Assembly (NCBI RefSeq): GCF_016807185.1
Contig: NZ_JAEVYN010000006.1
Coordinates: 1 to 64,000 of the forward strand
Direction of reading: 5' to 3'
DNA length: 64,000 bases
Origin: Leptolyngbya sp. Cla-17
Lineage (GTDB): Bacteria; Cyanobacteriota; Cyanobacteriia; Leptolyngbyales; Leptolyngbyaceae
The position numbers and the translations under genes were made by a program. Shown piece after piece: positions 17,617 through 26,327 of the stretch (position 1 is its first letter; each line of letters opens with the position of its first letter). Under the pieces are notes generated by a model. It made no database searches and was not told the origin of the DNA. It saw only the letters and a list, made by a program, of their open reading frames with translations.

Positions 17617-18045
17617 AGGAGTTTTTGAAAAACTACGACATTTTCCCCGATCTGCGCTTAGATCATTCAAGCGACTCACTCCAGCCCACGTGCTGAGTGT
17701 AGATAAGCGCCCGATCACGAACCAGTTTTCCCGTTTGAAACTCCAGGAGGTCAGCCCGTGACATAGAAAACCCTTTAAAAAGTCAGAACCCCCACTGCTG
17801 TAACAGAAGGGGTGAAAGACTTGATTTAGTTCTGGATAGGATTCGGAGACTCTAACTGCGCCGTCGAAAAGCAAATGTTAGGTCATCCAGCTTTGCTATA
17901 CAAATTTTAGTAGCAATTCGTCAAAAGGTGCAACATCTTTGACGAATTTCACTGATTTTGCATAGCTTCCTATCTGCCGTTCCTTCACAAGGCATAGGGA
18001 GTTCATCATGCATCGAAGATTTTGTGACTATTGGGAGGACAGACC
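17617..18045. promoter_or_regulatory. Intergenic region with an inverted repeat before the replication gene
   Basis: No supported gene. ATTCGTCAAA (17916-17925) and TTTGACGAAT (17938-17947) form a 10-bp perfect inverted repeat with a 12-bp spacer, about 100 bp before the primase-polymerase-like gene. It could be an operator or part of a replication origin. The 17640-17870 stretch holds open frames on both strands but none resembles a known family. Confidence 0.5.
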
Positions 18046-19731
18046 ATGACTCTGCCTCTCATCCCCTCATTCAAGGGGTTTGGAGCTAAACTCCAACCCA
18101 AACGTTCCCATCCCAGTCCTCAGTTTCAGTCAGTAGCAGAAGGGGAGGATACCTTCCTAGCGCTGTTTCCCCATCGCCATGACTACATCTGGGCAACGCA
18201 TCCCCAGCCCACCGCCAAGCCAGAGTGGCAAACCGAAAGTCGTCACCCCCTCTCAGATCGCTTGATCCTTCAAGGCGGATATCTCTATGGGGTGCGCTTT
18301 GGACCGAAAACTAACTACCTGCTGTTCGATATTGATATCAGCAGCCTCTACCATCCCCGGCGTGACCCGTTTGCGATCGCGCGTCTGGTCGCTGCCCTGG
18401 AAGTGCTGGGACTGGTGAGCTACATTGCTGTGACCAGTTCTTACAGTGGCGGTCTGCATCTCTATTTTCCGTTTGAACGGGCGCAGAAGTCCTATGAATT
18501 GGCGGGGGCAGTACAGGCCCTGTTGGAGAACGCAGGTTTCGTTTTCTCTCCGGGGCAACTGGAACTGTTTCCCAATGATCGCGGGTTCGTAGACGGAAAG
18601 CCGACGCTGTATGCGGCTCATCGGCTGCCGCTCCAGTTGGGTTCTTATTTGCTTAACTCCAATTGGGAACCGATCTTTAGCACTCCAGCGGAGTTTGTGC
18701 ACCAGTGGCAGTTTTGTCTACGTCGCAACCCGATTACGTCTAGAGCGATCAGGCAGGTGCTGAAGGCGGCAAAGCGGCGGCGCTTTAGTCTATCGGGCAA
18801 GGTGGACAAGTTCTTGAATGATTTGAATGCGGAGATTGAACCGGGTTGGAGTGGGACGGGGCAAACCAATCGGATTCTGGGACGAATTGCTTTAAGGACG
18901 TACATCTTTGCCAAGATTCTCTATGGCCATTGCTTGGAGGGCAAGGCGCTGGTGGAGAAGATGATGGAGATTGCGACTGCGCTACCGGGTTACCGGGAGT
19001 TTTGCCAGCATCAGCATGAGATTCGGCAGCGGGCGGAGGAGTGGGCACAGTCGGTTGAAACTACAACCCGCTATTTCCCTTACAAGGGGCGGAGGGCTAA
19101 ACCGAATCGGTCTTCTAAGCCAGCGGAGACTCCAAGCTGGCATGAGCAGCAGTTGGAAGATGCGCGGGGGCGGATTAGCAGGGCGATCGCGCTCATGCTG
19201 GACTCTGGCACTCTGCCGATAGGGGCGACAGCGAGGTTTGGTGCTCTAACCCAAAGTGGCATTGGTGGGGCGACGCTCTACAGGCATAAGGATTTATGGC
19301 ATCCCGAATATCTGATGCCTGTGGATAACCCCCCGCACCCCCCTAGTTTAGACATTGAGCGCGAAGGGAACGCGCCAAAGTGTCCAAGCTTATTAGCACT
19401 CAAGTCCAGTAATGCTCCATCTGGCAAGCATTTGAGCGGTGCGAAAGACTCGAATACTGACGCAATAAGTAGTAATACTCAAGAACAGAAGGAGGGGATT
19501 GAGTTTGTCAGGCAGAAATTGGCTGACGTGGAGGAGGTGCAGGCGTATAAACGGGCGGCTCAGTTGGAGCTTTGGCAGCGGTATGGGCAGCAAGGGGGGC
19601 AGGTTGCTCATCCTTCTCCGGCTCATGTGGACAAGATGCGGCAATGGCTAGAGTCGGGGGATGTAATTCTGGTGGCTGAGGCTGAGGTGTTTTTTGGTTT
19701 GATGCAGGAGAGTTTAAAGGGGTCTGAGTAG
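18046..19731 (+). CDS. Primase-polymerase-like plasmid replication protein
   Basis: The 561-residue product (start ATG 18046, GGGAGG upstream) carries the archaeo-eukaryotic primase pattern: LLFDIDISS with Asp95 and Asp97 as metal ligands, and SSYSGGLHLYFPF with His138 in the nucleotide-binding loop. The middle (GWSGTGQTNRILGRIALRTY) resembles the helical region of plasmid replication proteins. The C-terminus is charged and variable. Proteins of this type are frequent on cyanobacterial plasmids and are thought to initiate or prime replication. The nearby iteron-like repeats, parAB and the inverted repeat upstream fit that role. The exact origin is not identified. Confidence 0.65.
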   Translation: MTLPLIPSFKGFGAKLQPKRSHPSPQFQSVAEGEDTFLALFPHRHDYIWATHPQPTAKPEWQTESRHPLSDRLILQGGYLYGVRFGPKTNYLLFDIDISSLYHPRRDPFAIARLVAALEVLGLVSYIAVTSSYSGGLHLYFPFERAQKSYELAGAVQALLENAGFVFSPGQLELFPNDRGFVDGKPTLYAAHRLPLQLGSYLLNSNWEPIFSTPAEFVHQWQFCLRRNPITSRAIRQVLKAAKRRRFSLSGKVDKFLNDLNAEIEPGWSGTGQTNRILGRIALRTYIFAKILYGHCLEGKALVEKMMEIATALPGYREFCQHQHEIRQRAEEWAQSVETTTRYFPYKGRRAKPNRSSKPAETPSWHEQQLEDARGRISRAIALMLDSGTLPIGATARFGALTQSGIGGATLYRHKDLWHPEYLMPVDNPPHPPSLDIEREGNAPKCPSLLALKSSNAPSGKHLSGAKDSNTDAISSNTQEQKEGIEFVRQKLADVEEVQAYKRAAQLELWQRYGQQGGQVAHPSPAHVDKMRQWLESGDVILVAEAEVFFGLMQESLKGSE

Positions 19732-19772
19732 AAGGTTAATTCGTCATTCGGTGAGGTCGATTCAGTCAGCAA

Positions 19773-19804
19773 CCTAACCACTTCAATCGATTAAAGTGGT
19801 TAGG
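19773..19804. terminator. Strong hairpin after the replication gene
   Basis: CCTAACCACTTCAATCGATT is followed by AAAGTGGTTAGG, giving a stem of about 12 bp. CTCCTTTGGTTGTTTCC follows on the plus strand. It is a probable terminator separating the replication gene from the restriction operon. Confidence 0.6.
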
Positions 19805-20032
19805 CTCCTTTGGTTGTTTCCATTCCATGGGTTTCCCTAGCAGTATCCGTTGCTTCTCAGACCCGAGGTTAGGGGCAGCGCTAAATCTGGGAGAAGATGC
19901 GATAAGTCTAGACGCACCTAAATATTAGGGGGCTGTTTGGCTATCCTTAATTTGCTGAGTTAGAACTGAGTAGAAAAGGGGGATTCTAGAGGGACTCTGC
20001 CTCCCAACTTATTCTGTTTCTGGATCGGCACA

Positions 20033-23000
20033 ATGCCATTATCCCCAAATTTTGAGTTTCTTAAAGTACACGACCCTCAACTTGTTAGGCTTGGTAGTCT
20101 GGCTGAACGCTACTTTGTCGATGACCCCAATACTTGCCTGATTAAGTTACGGCAGTTTGGAGAAGTTTTGGCACAGCTAACGGCAGCAAAAGTCGGGATG
20201 TACGCTGATTCAGAAGAGAAGCAAGTTGATTTACTGCGGCGATTGCGCGATCGCGGCGTTGTGAAGGGTGAGGTTGACCGTCTCTTTCATGAGCTACGTA
20301 AGGCTGGCAATAGTGCCACCCATGGGTTAGCTGGTAATCAGCGCACGGCTTTAAGTGGTCTCAAGTATGCTCGTGCGCTAAGTATTTGGTTCCATCGGGT
20401 CTTTTCCGGCGAGACTCCAGAGGAGCGGCTTCGCCTACGCACTTTTGACCCTGGTCCATTCATTCCACCTACTGATCCTGCCGTTGAGACCCAGGATCTC
20501 CAAGCTGAGTTGGCACAGCTACGGCAAGAAGTGCATGCTAGTCTTTCTGCTACGGCGGCGGCAGAGGCTCTGGCGCAAGCAGAAGCCCAACGGCGGCTGG
20601 AAGCGGAAGCCTTAGCGCAGGAAGCAGAGGCAAAGGTAAAGGAGGTTCAGACCCACCTCATTCAGATTCAGAGTCAAGCGGCTGGAGCATCGCAGCAAGC
20701 GATTCAACAGACGATCGTTCAAGCACAAGTTGCCGAAACGCAAGTCAGTTTGGATGAGCGGGAGACTCGACGGTTGATTGATGCCCAACTCCGGGCGGCT
20801 GGGTGGGAGGTGGATTCGGAGCTCTTAACCTTTGCGAGTAGAGCACGGCCACAAAAAGGTAAGAATCGGGCGATTGCGGAATACCCCACAGCGAAAGGAC
20901 GAGCAGACTATGCCCTCTTTATAGGGCTGCAAATTGTCGCATTCGTTGAGGCTAAACGCCAGAGTAAAGATGTCTCTGAAGGGGCACTCAACCAGGCAAA
21001 GCGCTATAGCCGGGGCTACGAGCCTCAGGGTGATGAGATATCATCTGGCGGACCTTGGGGAGAATTTAAGGTGCCGTTTGTCTTTGCCACCAATGGTCGT
21101 CCATTCTTGCAACAGCTGCAAACAAAGAGTGGCATCTGGTTCTGTGACTTACGTCGTCCTGATAATCTACGCCAATCCATCGCGACCTGGTACAGTCCGC
21201 AGGGACTGATGGAGGCGTTGAAGCAGGACATCGACCAGGCACAGGCTAAGCTCCAGCAGGAACCATTTAACTACGGCATTGCACTACGGGACTATCAAAT
21301 CCAGGCGATCAAAGCAGTCGAAGCGGCTCTGGAACGAGGGCAAAGAGAGTTGCTGGTAGCGATGGCAACCGGCACTGGCAAGACCAAGATGTGCATTGCA
21401 CTGGTCTATCGACTCTTGAAAACAAAGCGCTTTCGGCGAGTGTTGTTTCTGGTTGATCGCACCGCGTTAGGAGAGCAAACAGCCAATGCCTTCAAAGACT
21501 CTCGCATGGAGAACCTCCAGACGTTTGCAGATATTTTCGAGCTGAAGGAACTGAAGGACGCAGCGCCAGAGACGGACACCAAAGTGCAGATTGCCACTGT
21601 GCAGGGCATGGTCAAGCGCATTCTTTATCCCTCTGACGAAACGGCAATCCTCACTGCCGACCAGTATGACTGCATTGTCGTGGATGAGTGTCATCGGGGC
21701 TATTTGCTCGATCGAGAATTGAGTGATTCCGAGCTGGAGTTCCGCAACTTTGATGACTACATCTCTAAATATCGGCGCGTGCTGGATCAATTCGATGCGG
21801 TCAAGATTGGTCTTACAGCCACCCCAGCCCTGCATACCACACAGATTTTTAACGAGCCCGTTTACACCTACACGTATCGGGAAGCCGTGATTGACGGTTG
21901 GCTGATTGACCATGAACCACCCTTTCAGATTAAAACCCGACTCTCGGAAGAGGGCATTGTCTGGAATGCAGGTGACCAGATGGAGTTCTTCAATCCTCAG
22001 ACGGGGCAGCTTGACCTGGCTCATGCCCCCGATGCCGTCAAAATTGAGGTGGAGCAGTTCAATAAGAAGGTGGTAACGGAAACGTTTAATCGGGTGGTCT
22101 GTGAAGCGTTGGCACAACACATCGATCCGTCACTGCCTGAAAAAACGCTGATCTTCTGCGCTACTGACCACCATGCTGACATTGTGGTCTCCCAGTTCAA
22201 ACAAGTATTGCAAGAGCACTATGGCAGTGTGGATGATGAGGCGATCGCCAAAATTACAGGCGCAGCAGATAAACCACTGGAACTGATTCGCAAGTTTCGT
22301 AATGAAGTCAATCCCAAAATTGCGGTGACGGTCGATCTGCTGACAACGGGGATTGACGTACCGCCGATTTGTAACCTGGTATTTATCCGTCGGGTCAACT
22401 CTCGCATTCTCTACGAACAAATGCTGGGAAGGGCCACTCGCCGCTGTGACGACATTGGCAAAGAGGTGTTTCGGGTCTTTGATGCGGTGAGGCTGTACGA
22501 GGCGATCGCTCCCGTTTCAACCATGAAACCTCTGGTGGTGAACCCCAAGCTCTCGTTCACTCAACTGGTGGAAGAATTGGGCACCGTCACAACACCCGAT
22601 GCCGTAGACAGCATCATCGATCAGCTCTTATCGAAATTTCAGCGTAAGCGCAGGCACCTCAGCGAGAACAGCCAGGAACAACTGGAGCAGTTGGCTGGGA
22701 TGCCGCTTCAGGACATTGTGCCCCATCTGAAGCAGAGTGGTGCGGCTCAGGTGCGGGACTGGTTTGAGCAGCGCAAGGCGATCGCTCAAATTCTGGATCG
22801 TCAGGATGGTGGCACGCAACCGATCCTCATTTCCTATCATGCTGATGAGTTAGTTGGGATTGAACGGGGCTATGGCGTGTCTGAAAGTGGGGTGCCCTAC
22901 GGCAAACCTGGAGACTATCTCGACAGCTTCAAAGCCTTTTTGCAGGACAACCAGAACCAGATTGCGGCTCTAACTGTGGTGGTGCAACGCCCCCGTGACC

Positions 23001-23413
23001 TGACGCGCCCTCAGCTTAAGGAGTTGAGAATGCTACTGGATAATGCGGGCTACTCAGAGACGATTTTGAGATCGGCGTGGCGGGACTCAACCAATGAAGA
23101 TATTGCCGCGTCGATTATCGGCTTTATTCGGCAGGCGGCGTTGGGCGATGCGCTGGTGCCTTATGGCGATCGCGTTGATCGTGCTTTAAAGAAAATCCTC
23201 GCTAGCCAGAACTGGGCTCCACCGCAGCGCAAGTGGTTGGAGCGCATTGGCAAGCAGTTGAAGGTGGAAGTCATTGTTGATCGGGAATCGTTGGACAATG
23301 GCGAGTTTAGAACTCAGGGGGGCGGGTTTGATCGCCTCAATAAGTTGTTTAACGGTCAGCTAGAGACGATTTTGGCGGGCATCCGCGATCAACTATGGCA
23401 AGATGTCAGTTAA
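20033..23413 (+). CDS. hsdR: Type I restriction enzyme, R subunit
   Basis: The 1,126-residue product is the ATP-driven translocase and nuclease of a type I restriction-modification complex. An N-terminal DUF4145-like domain (LRQFGEVLAQL, ELRKAGNSATHG) is followed by an Ala/Glu-rich coiled coil at about 160-235. The PD-(D/E)XK nuclease is seen as RADYALFIGLQIVAFVEAKR (about 290-309). The SF2 helicase core has Walker A ATGTGKT (about 445), VVDECHRG (about 550), GLTATPA (about 595) and MLGRATRR (about 798). The domain order matches the EcoEI-like HsdR subgroup. It is first of a plus-strand operon with the cyclase-like gene (11-bp overlap), hsdM, a toxin-antitoxin pair and hsdS. Confidence 0.95.
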   Translation: MPLSPNFEFLKVHDPQLVRLGSLAERYFVDDPNTCLIKLRQFGEVLAQLTAAKVGMYADSEEKQVDLLRRLRDRGVVKGEVDRLFHELRKAGNSATHGLAGNQRTALSGLKYARALSIWFHRVFSGETPEERLRLRTFDPGPFIPPTDPAVETQDLQAELAQLRQEVHASLSATAAAEALAQAEAQRRLEAEALAQEAEAKVKEVQTHLIQIQSQAAGASQQAIQQTIVQAQVAETQVSLDERETRRLIDAQLRAAGWEVDSELLTFASRARPQKGKNRAIAEYPTAKGRADYALFIGLQIVAFVEAKRQSKDVSEGALNQAKRYSRGYEPQGDEISSGGPWGEFKVPFVFATNGRPFLQQLQTKSGIWFCDLRRPDNLRQSIATWYSPQGLMEALKQDIDQAQAKLQQEPFNYGIALRDYQIQAIKAVEAALERGQRELLVAMATGTGKTKMCIALVYRLLKTKRFRRVLFLVDRTALGEQTANAFKDSRMENLQTFADIFELKELKDAAPETDTKVQIATVQGMVKRILYPSDETAILTADQYDCIVVDECHRGYLLDRELSDSELEFRNFDDYISKYRRVLDQFDAVKIGLTATPALHTTQIFNEPVYTYTYREAVIDGWLIDHEPPFQIKTRLSEEGIVWNAGDQMEFFNPQTGQLDLAHAPDAVKIEVEQFNKKVVTETFNRVVCEALAQHIDPSLPEKTLIFCATDHHADIVVSQFKQVLQEHYGSVDDEAIAKITGAADKPLELIRKFRNEVNPKIAVTVDLLTTGIDVPPICNLVFIRRVNSRILYEQMLGRATRRCDDIGKEVFRVFDAVRLYEAIAPVSTMKPLVVNPKLSFTQLVEELGTVTTPDAVDSIIDQLLSKFQRKRRHLSENSQEQLEQLAGMPLQDIVPHLKQSGAAQVRDWFEQRKAIAQILDRQDGGTQPILISYHADELVGIERGYGVSESGVPYGKPGDYLDSFKAFLQDNQNQIAALTVVVQRPRDLTRPQLKELRMLLDNAGYSETILRSAWRDSTNEDIAASIIGFIRQAALGDALVPYGDRVDRALKKILASQNWAPPQRKWLERIGKQLKVEVIVDRESLDNGEFRTQGGGFDRLNKLFNGQLETILAGIRDQLWQDVS

Positions 23414-24086
23414 CGTCCAACCCATAGCCGTCATCCTGATCAATATGTTGAATGAATCTGATGAGAGTGATGAATTACTGAAGCAAGATCGTGAACCGGA
23501 AACTTTACTCAGCGGCGAGGAGAAGGAAATCTCGGTTTTGTTCATTCATCTTTATGGATTTGAACGCTTGGCAGAACAAATGGACGTTGAACTCCGTGTT
23601 GAATTTTTTAACCAATATTTTGAATCAATGGTAGAAGCTATTTTTGAGTGTCAAGGCAGATTAGACAAATACATTGGCTCAACCATTATGGCTGTGTTCG
23701 GTTCACCACTACCGCTCGAAAACCATGCATTGATGGCGATTAAAGCCGCATTACAGATGCGGGAGCAATTGCCAGGCATCAATCGTCACTGGTTTCCAAA
23801 CGAACCACAGCCATTGACGATTGGCATTGGCATCAATACCGATCAGATTTTTCAAGGATATGTGGGAACTCCTCAAGCGGCGGAATTTACAGCCGTTGGA
23901 CATGGCGTGAACGTGGCAAACCACTTGAGTCAACAGGCACAACACTATGGGTGCGACATTTTAATTGGGCAAAAGACTTATGAAAGTTCTGCTGCGTCTA
24001 TTCAAGCGAGGGAAAGAGACTTGACTCAACTGACACCTGAGGGAACCCCAGTCAAAGTTTATGAATTGATTGGATTGCATACTTAA
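23403..24086 (+). CDS. Class III nucleotide-cyclase homologue lacking catalytic residues
   Basis: The 227-residue protein aligns along a class III adenylate/guanylate cyclase domain: ISVLFIHLYGFERLAEQMD, LDKYIGSTIMAVFGSP, IGIGINTDQIFQGYVG and AVGHGVNVANHL. Both metal-binding aspartates are replaced (His49 in FIHLYGF, where the family has FxDxxGF; Ser93 in KYIGS, where it has GD). The transition-state arginine four residues after Asn170 is His174. It should therefore not make a cyclic nucleotide by the usual mechanism. There is no membrane or sensor domain, only about 40 extra N-terminal residues. The start overlaps the end of hsdR by 11 bp and hsdM begins 26 bp after its stop, so it is co-expressed with the restriction enzyme. 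A structural or nucleotide-sensing role is inferred. Confidence 0.8.
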   Translation: MSVNVQPIAVILINMLNESDESDELLKQDREPETLLSGEEKEISVLFIHLYGFERLAEQMDVELRVEFFNQYFESMVEAIFECQGRLDKYIGSTIMAVFGSPLPLENHALMAIKAALQMREQLPGINRHWFPNEPQPLTIGIGINTDQIFQGYVGTPQAAEFTAVGHGVNVANHLSQQAQHYGCDILIGQKTYESSAASIQARERDLTQLTPEGTPVKVYELIGLHT

Positions 24087-24112
24087 TTGTTGTTGCCGCA
24101 CCAAACCCTTTT

Positions 24113-25585
24113 ATGACCGCTACTACCGACATCGTTCAAAAGCTTTGGAATCTGTGCCATGTTCTGCGGGATGATGGCATCACCTACCTGCAATATGTCA
24201 CTGAGTTGACCTACCTGCTGTTTCTCAAGATGATGCAGGAGACGGAGCAGGAGTCACAGTTGCCAGAGGGCTATCGTTGGGGCGATCTGGTCAGCCGAGA
24301 TGGGGTGGAGCAACTGACTTTTTACCGAGCGGCCCTGTTGCATTTGGGTTCTGAGGCAACGTCACTACGAGTACAGGCTATTTTTGCCAACGCACAGACC
24401 GCGCTAAAGCAGCCGCGCATTCTCAAGAAGCTGGTGCAGAGCCTCGACGAACTGGACTGGTATTCGGCGAAGGAAGAAGGCTTGGGCGACCTGTATGAAG
24501 GGTTGCTGGAGAAGAATGCTAGTGAGAAGAAGTCAGGCGCAGGGCAATACTTCACGCCCAGACCGTTGATTGATTGCATGGTGTCGTTGACCCAGCCGCA
24601 ACCGGGGGAACTGGTGCAAGATCCGGCAGCGGGCACGGGCGGTTTTTTAATTGCGGCAGACCGTTATATTAAAAAGCGCACCGATGACCTGTTTGACCTG
24701 AGTGAGTCGGAGCAATCATTTCAGCGGCACCACGCGTTTTACGGCATTGAACTGGTACAGGATGCCCATCGGCTCTTGCTAATGAACATGATGCTGCATG
24801 GTATTGAAGGCGCGGTCGATCTGGGCGATACACTCTCATCGGATGGGCAGCGATTGGCTAAGGCAAATGTGATCCTGACGAATCCGCCGTTTGGGACGAA
24901 GAAGGGGGGGGGGTTGCCGTCGCGGGAAGACTTCACCTATGCCACGTCAAACAAGCAGTTAGCATTTTTGCAGCATATCTACCGCAATTTGAAGCCGGGA
25001 GGACGGGCTGCCGTGGTGTTGCCGGATAATGTGCTGTTTGAGGATGGGCAGGGACGATCGATTCGGGCTGACCTGATGGATAAGTGCAACCTGCATACGA
25101 TTCTCCGGTTGCCGACGGGCATCTTCTACGCTCAGGGGGTGAAGACGAATGTGCTGTTCTTCCAGCGAGGCACGACCGAGAAGGGCAACACAAAGGTGGT
25201 TTGGATTTACGACATGCGAACCAACATGCCCAGCTTTGGTAAGCGCATTCCGCTGACGCGCGAACACTTTCAGGCGTTTGGGCAGTGCTATGGGGATGAC
25301 CCGAACGGGAATAGATCACGAGTCGATCAGGGAGAAGAGGGACGCTTCCGCTGCTTCACGCGGGAGCAGATTACCAAACGGGGTGAAAACCTGGATATTT
25401 CTTGGCTGCGGGATGAGAGTTTGCAGTCGGGGGATGACTTGCCGGAACCGGAGGTGATTGCCACTGAGATTATGGAGAAGCTACGGATTGCGACGAAGGA
25501 GATGGAGGCGCTAATGGTGCTACTGGAAGGGGAGGAAGCAGCGGAAGCTGTGAGCGCTTCGGTAGGTCTGCCCACCGTAGAATAG
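24113..25585 (+). CDS. hsdM: Type I restriction-modification, DNA adenine methyltransferase subunit
   Basis: The 490-residue product has the N-terminal HsdM helical domain (LWNLCHVLRDDGITYLQYVT), SGAGQYFTPRPLID, the S-adenosylmethionine motif DPAAGTGGFL (about 170) and the catalytic NPPFG (about 256) of N6-adenine methyltransferases. With HsdS it forms the modification enzyme that protects host sites. It starts 26 bp after the cyclase-like gene. The next genes are a VapBC-like pair and then hsdS, so the usual hsdM-hsdS adjacency is interrupted. Confidence 0.95.
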   Translation: MTATTDIVQKLWNLCHVLRDDGITYLQYVTELTYLLFLKMMQETEQESQLPEGYRWGDLVSRDGVEQLTFYRAALLHLGSEATSLRVQAIFANAQTALKQPRILKKLVQSLDELDWYSAKEEGLGDLYEGLLEKNASEKKSGAGQYFTPRPLIDCMVSLTQPQPGELVQDPAAGTGGFLIAADRYIKKRTDDLFDLSESEQSFQRHHAFYGIELVQDAHRLLLMNMMLHGIEGAVDLGDTLSSDGQRLAKANVILTNPPFGTKKGGGLPSREDFTYATSNKQLAFLQHIYRNLKPGGRAAVVLPDNVLFEDGQGRSIRADLMDKCNLHTILRLPTGIFYAQGVKTNVLFFQRGTTEKGNTKVVWIYDMRTNMPSFGKRIPLTREHFQAFGQCYGDDPNGNRSRVDQGEEGRFRCFTREQITKRGENLDISWLRDESLQSGDDLPEPEVIATEIMEKLRIATKEMEALMVLLEGEEAAEAVSASVGLPTVE

Positions 25586-25674
25586 GAGGATTCGCGATCG
25601 CGTCTTAGCCGAAGTCATTGATATCTGATTGAGCGAACTCGAATGCCAGTTGAGTGAAAAGCAAGGAGGAAACG

Positions 25675-25917
25675 ATGCAACAGATTAAAGTCCGTCAACG
25701 AGTGGGGACAGATGGCATTTTGCATCTGGAGATTCCTACAGAAATTCATGAAGGCGAGGTAGAAGTGACGGTGAGTTATCAGCGTATACAGCTACCCGTA
25801 GAGCCTGAACGATCACTGGCTGACTTCTATGGGATTTGTGCCGATGATCCGATCGTCGTTGATGGCGGAGGCGTTGATGACAAGCTAGACGATGATATGG
25901 AAGAGGCTTTTGATTAG
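25675..25917 (+). CDS. Antitoxin-like small protein paired with the PIN toxin
   Basis: The 80-residue product starts at ATG 25675 behind a strong AAGGAGG. The N-terminus (MQQIKVRQRVGTDGILHLEI) looks like an AbrB/MazE-type swapped hairpin or DUF104-like fold. The acidic C-terminus (VDDKLDDDMEEAFD) is typical of antitoxins. The PIN toxin gene starts two bases after its stop. Recognition rests mainly on size and pairing. Confidence 0.7.
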   Translation: MQQIKVRQRVGTDGILHLEIPTEIHEGEVEVTVSYQRIQLPVEPERSLADFYGICADDPIVVDGGGVDDKLDDDMEEAFD

Positions 25918-25919
25918 CG

Positions 25920-26327
25920 ATGCTCTATCTGCTGGATACAAATGTTTGTGTGATGTATATGAACGGTCGGTCTCAGCTAGTTCGAGATCGTGTGCTTTCC
26001 ACTCCAACTAATGAAATGGCAGTATGTTCTGTGGTCAAGGCAGAGCTTTTTTATGGATCAATGCGAAGCAGTAATCCCGCTCGTTCTCTAGAGAGACAAC
26101 AAGGTTTTCTAAGTCGGTTTGTCTCTTTGCCTTTTGATGATGAAGCAGCCTTGCTGTTTGGGCAAGTTCGGTCTCAGCTTGATCGTCAAGGAACCCCGAT
26201 CGGCTCGTATGACCTGCAAATTGCTGCCATTGCCCTTACCCATAACCTGACGCTGATTACCCACAACACAGCCGAATTTAACCGCGTGGATGGTTTGCTG
26301 CTTGAAGATTGGGAGATCGAAGCGTGA
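25920..26327 (+). CDS. vapC: VapC-like PIN-domain ribonuclease toxin
   Basis: The 135-residue PIN domain has the expected acidic residues: Asp6 in LLDTNV, Glu42 in VKAELFYG, Asp98 in GSYDLQIAAIA, followed by LITHNTAEF. VapC toxins cut RNA, usually tRNA, when their antitoxin is lost. The gene overlaps the GTG start of hsdS by four bases, so toxin, antitoxin and specificity subunit are translated together. This placement could stabilise the restriction operon. Confidence 0.88.
   Translation: MLYLLDTNVCVMYMNGRSQLVRDRVLSTPTNEMAVCSVVKAELFYGSMRSSNPARSLERQQGFLSRFVSLPFDDEAALLFGQVRSQLDRQGTPIGSYDLQIAAIALTHNLTLITHNTAEFNRVDGLLLEDWEIEA

Noticed and set aside
17545..17874. Minus-strand frame of about 109 codons next to the Uma2 gene
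   Set aside because: It overlaps the end of Uma2, has no ribosome-binding site and matches no family I recognise; it is probably a shadow or relic.
24322..25575. Minus-strand open frames opposite hsdM
   Set aside because: Antisense shadows of a well-conserved methyltransferase gene with no start signals or family resemblance.
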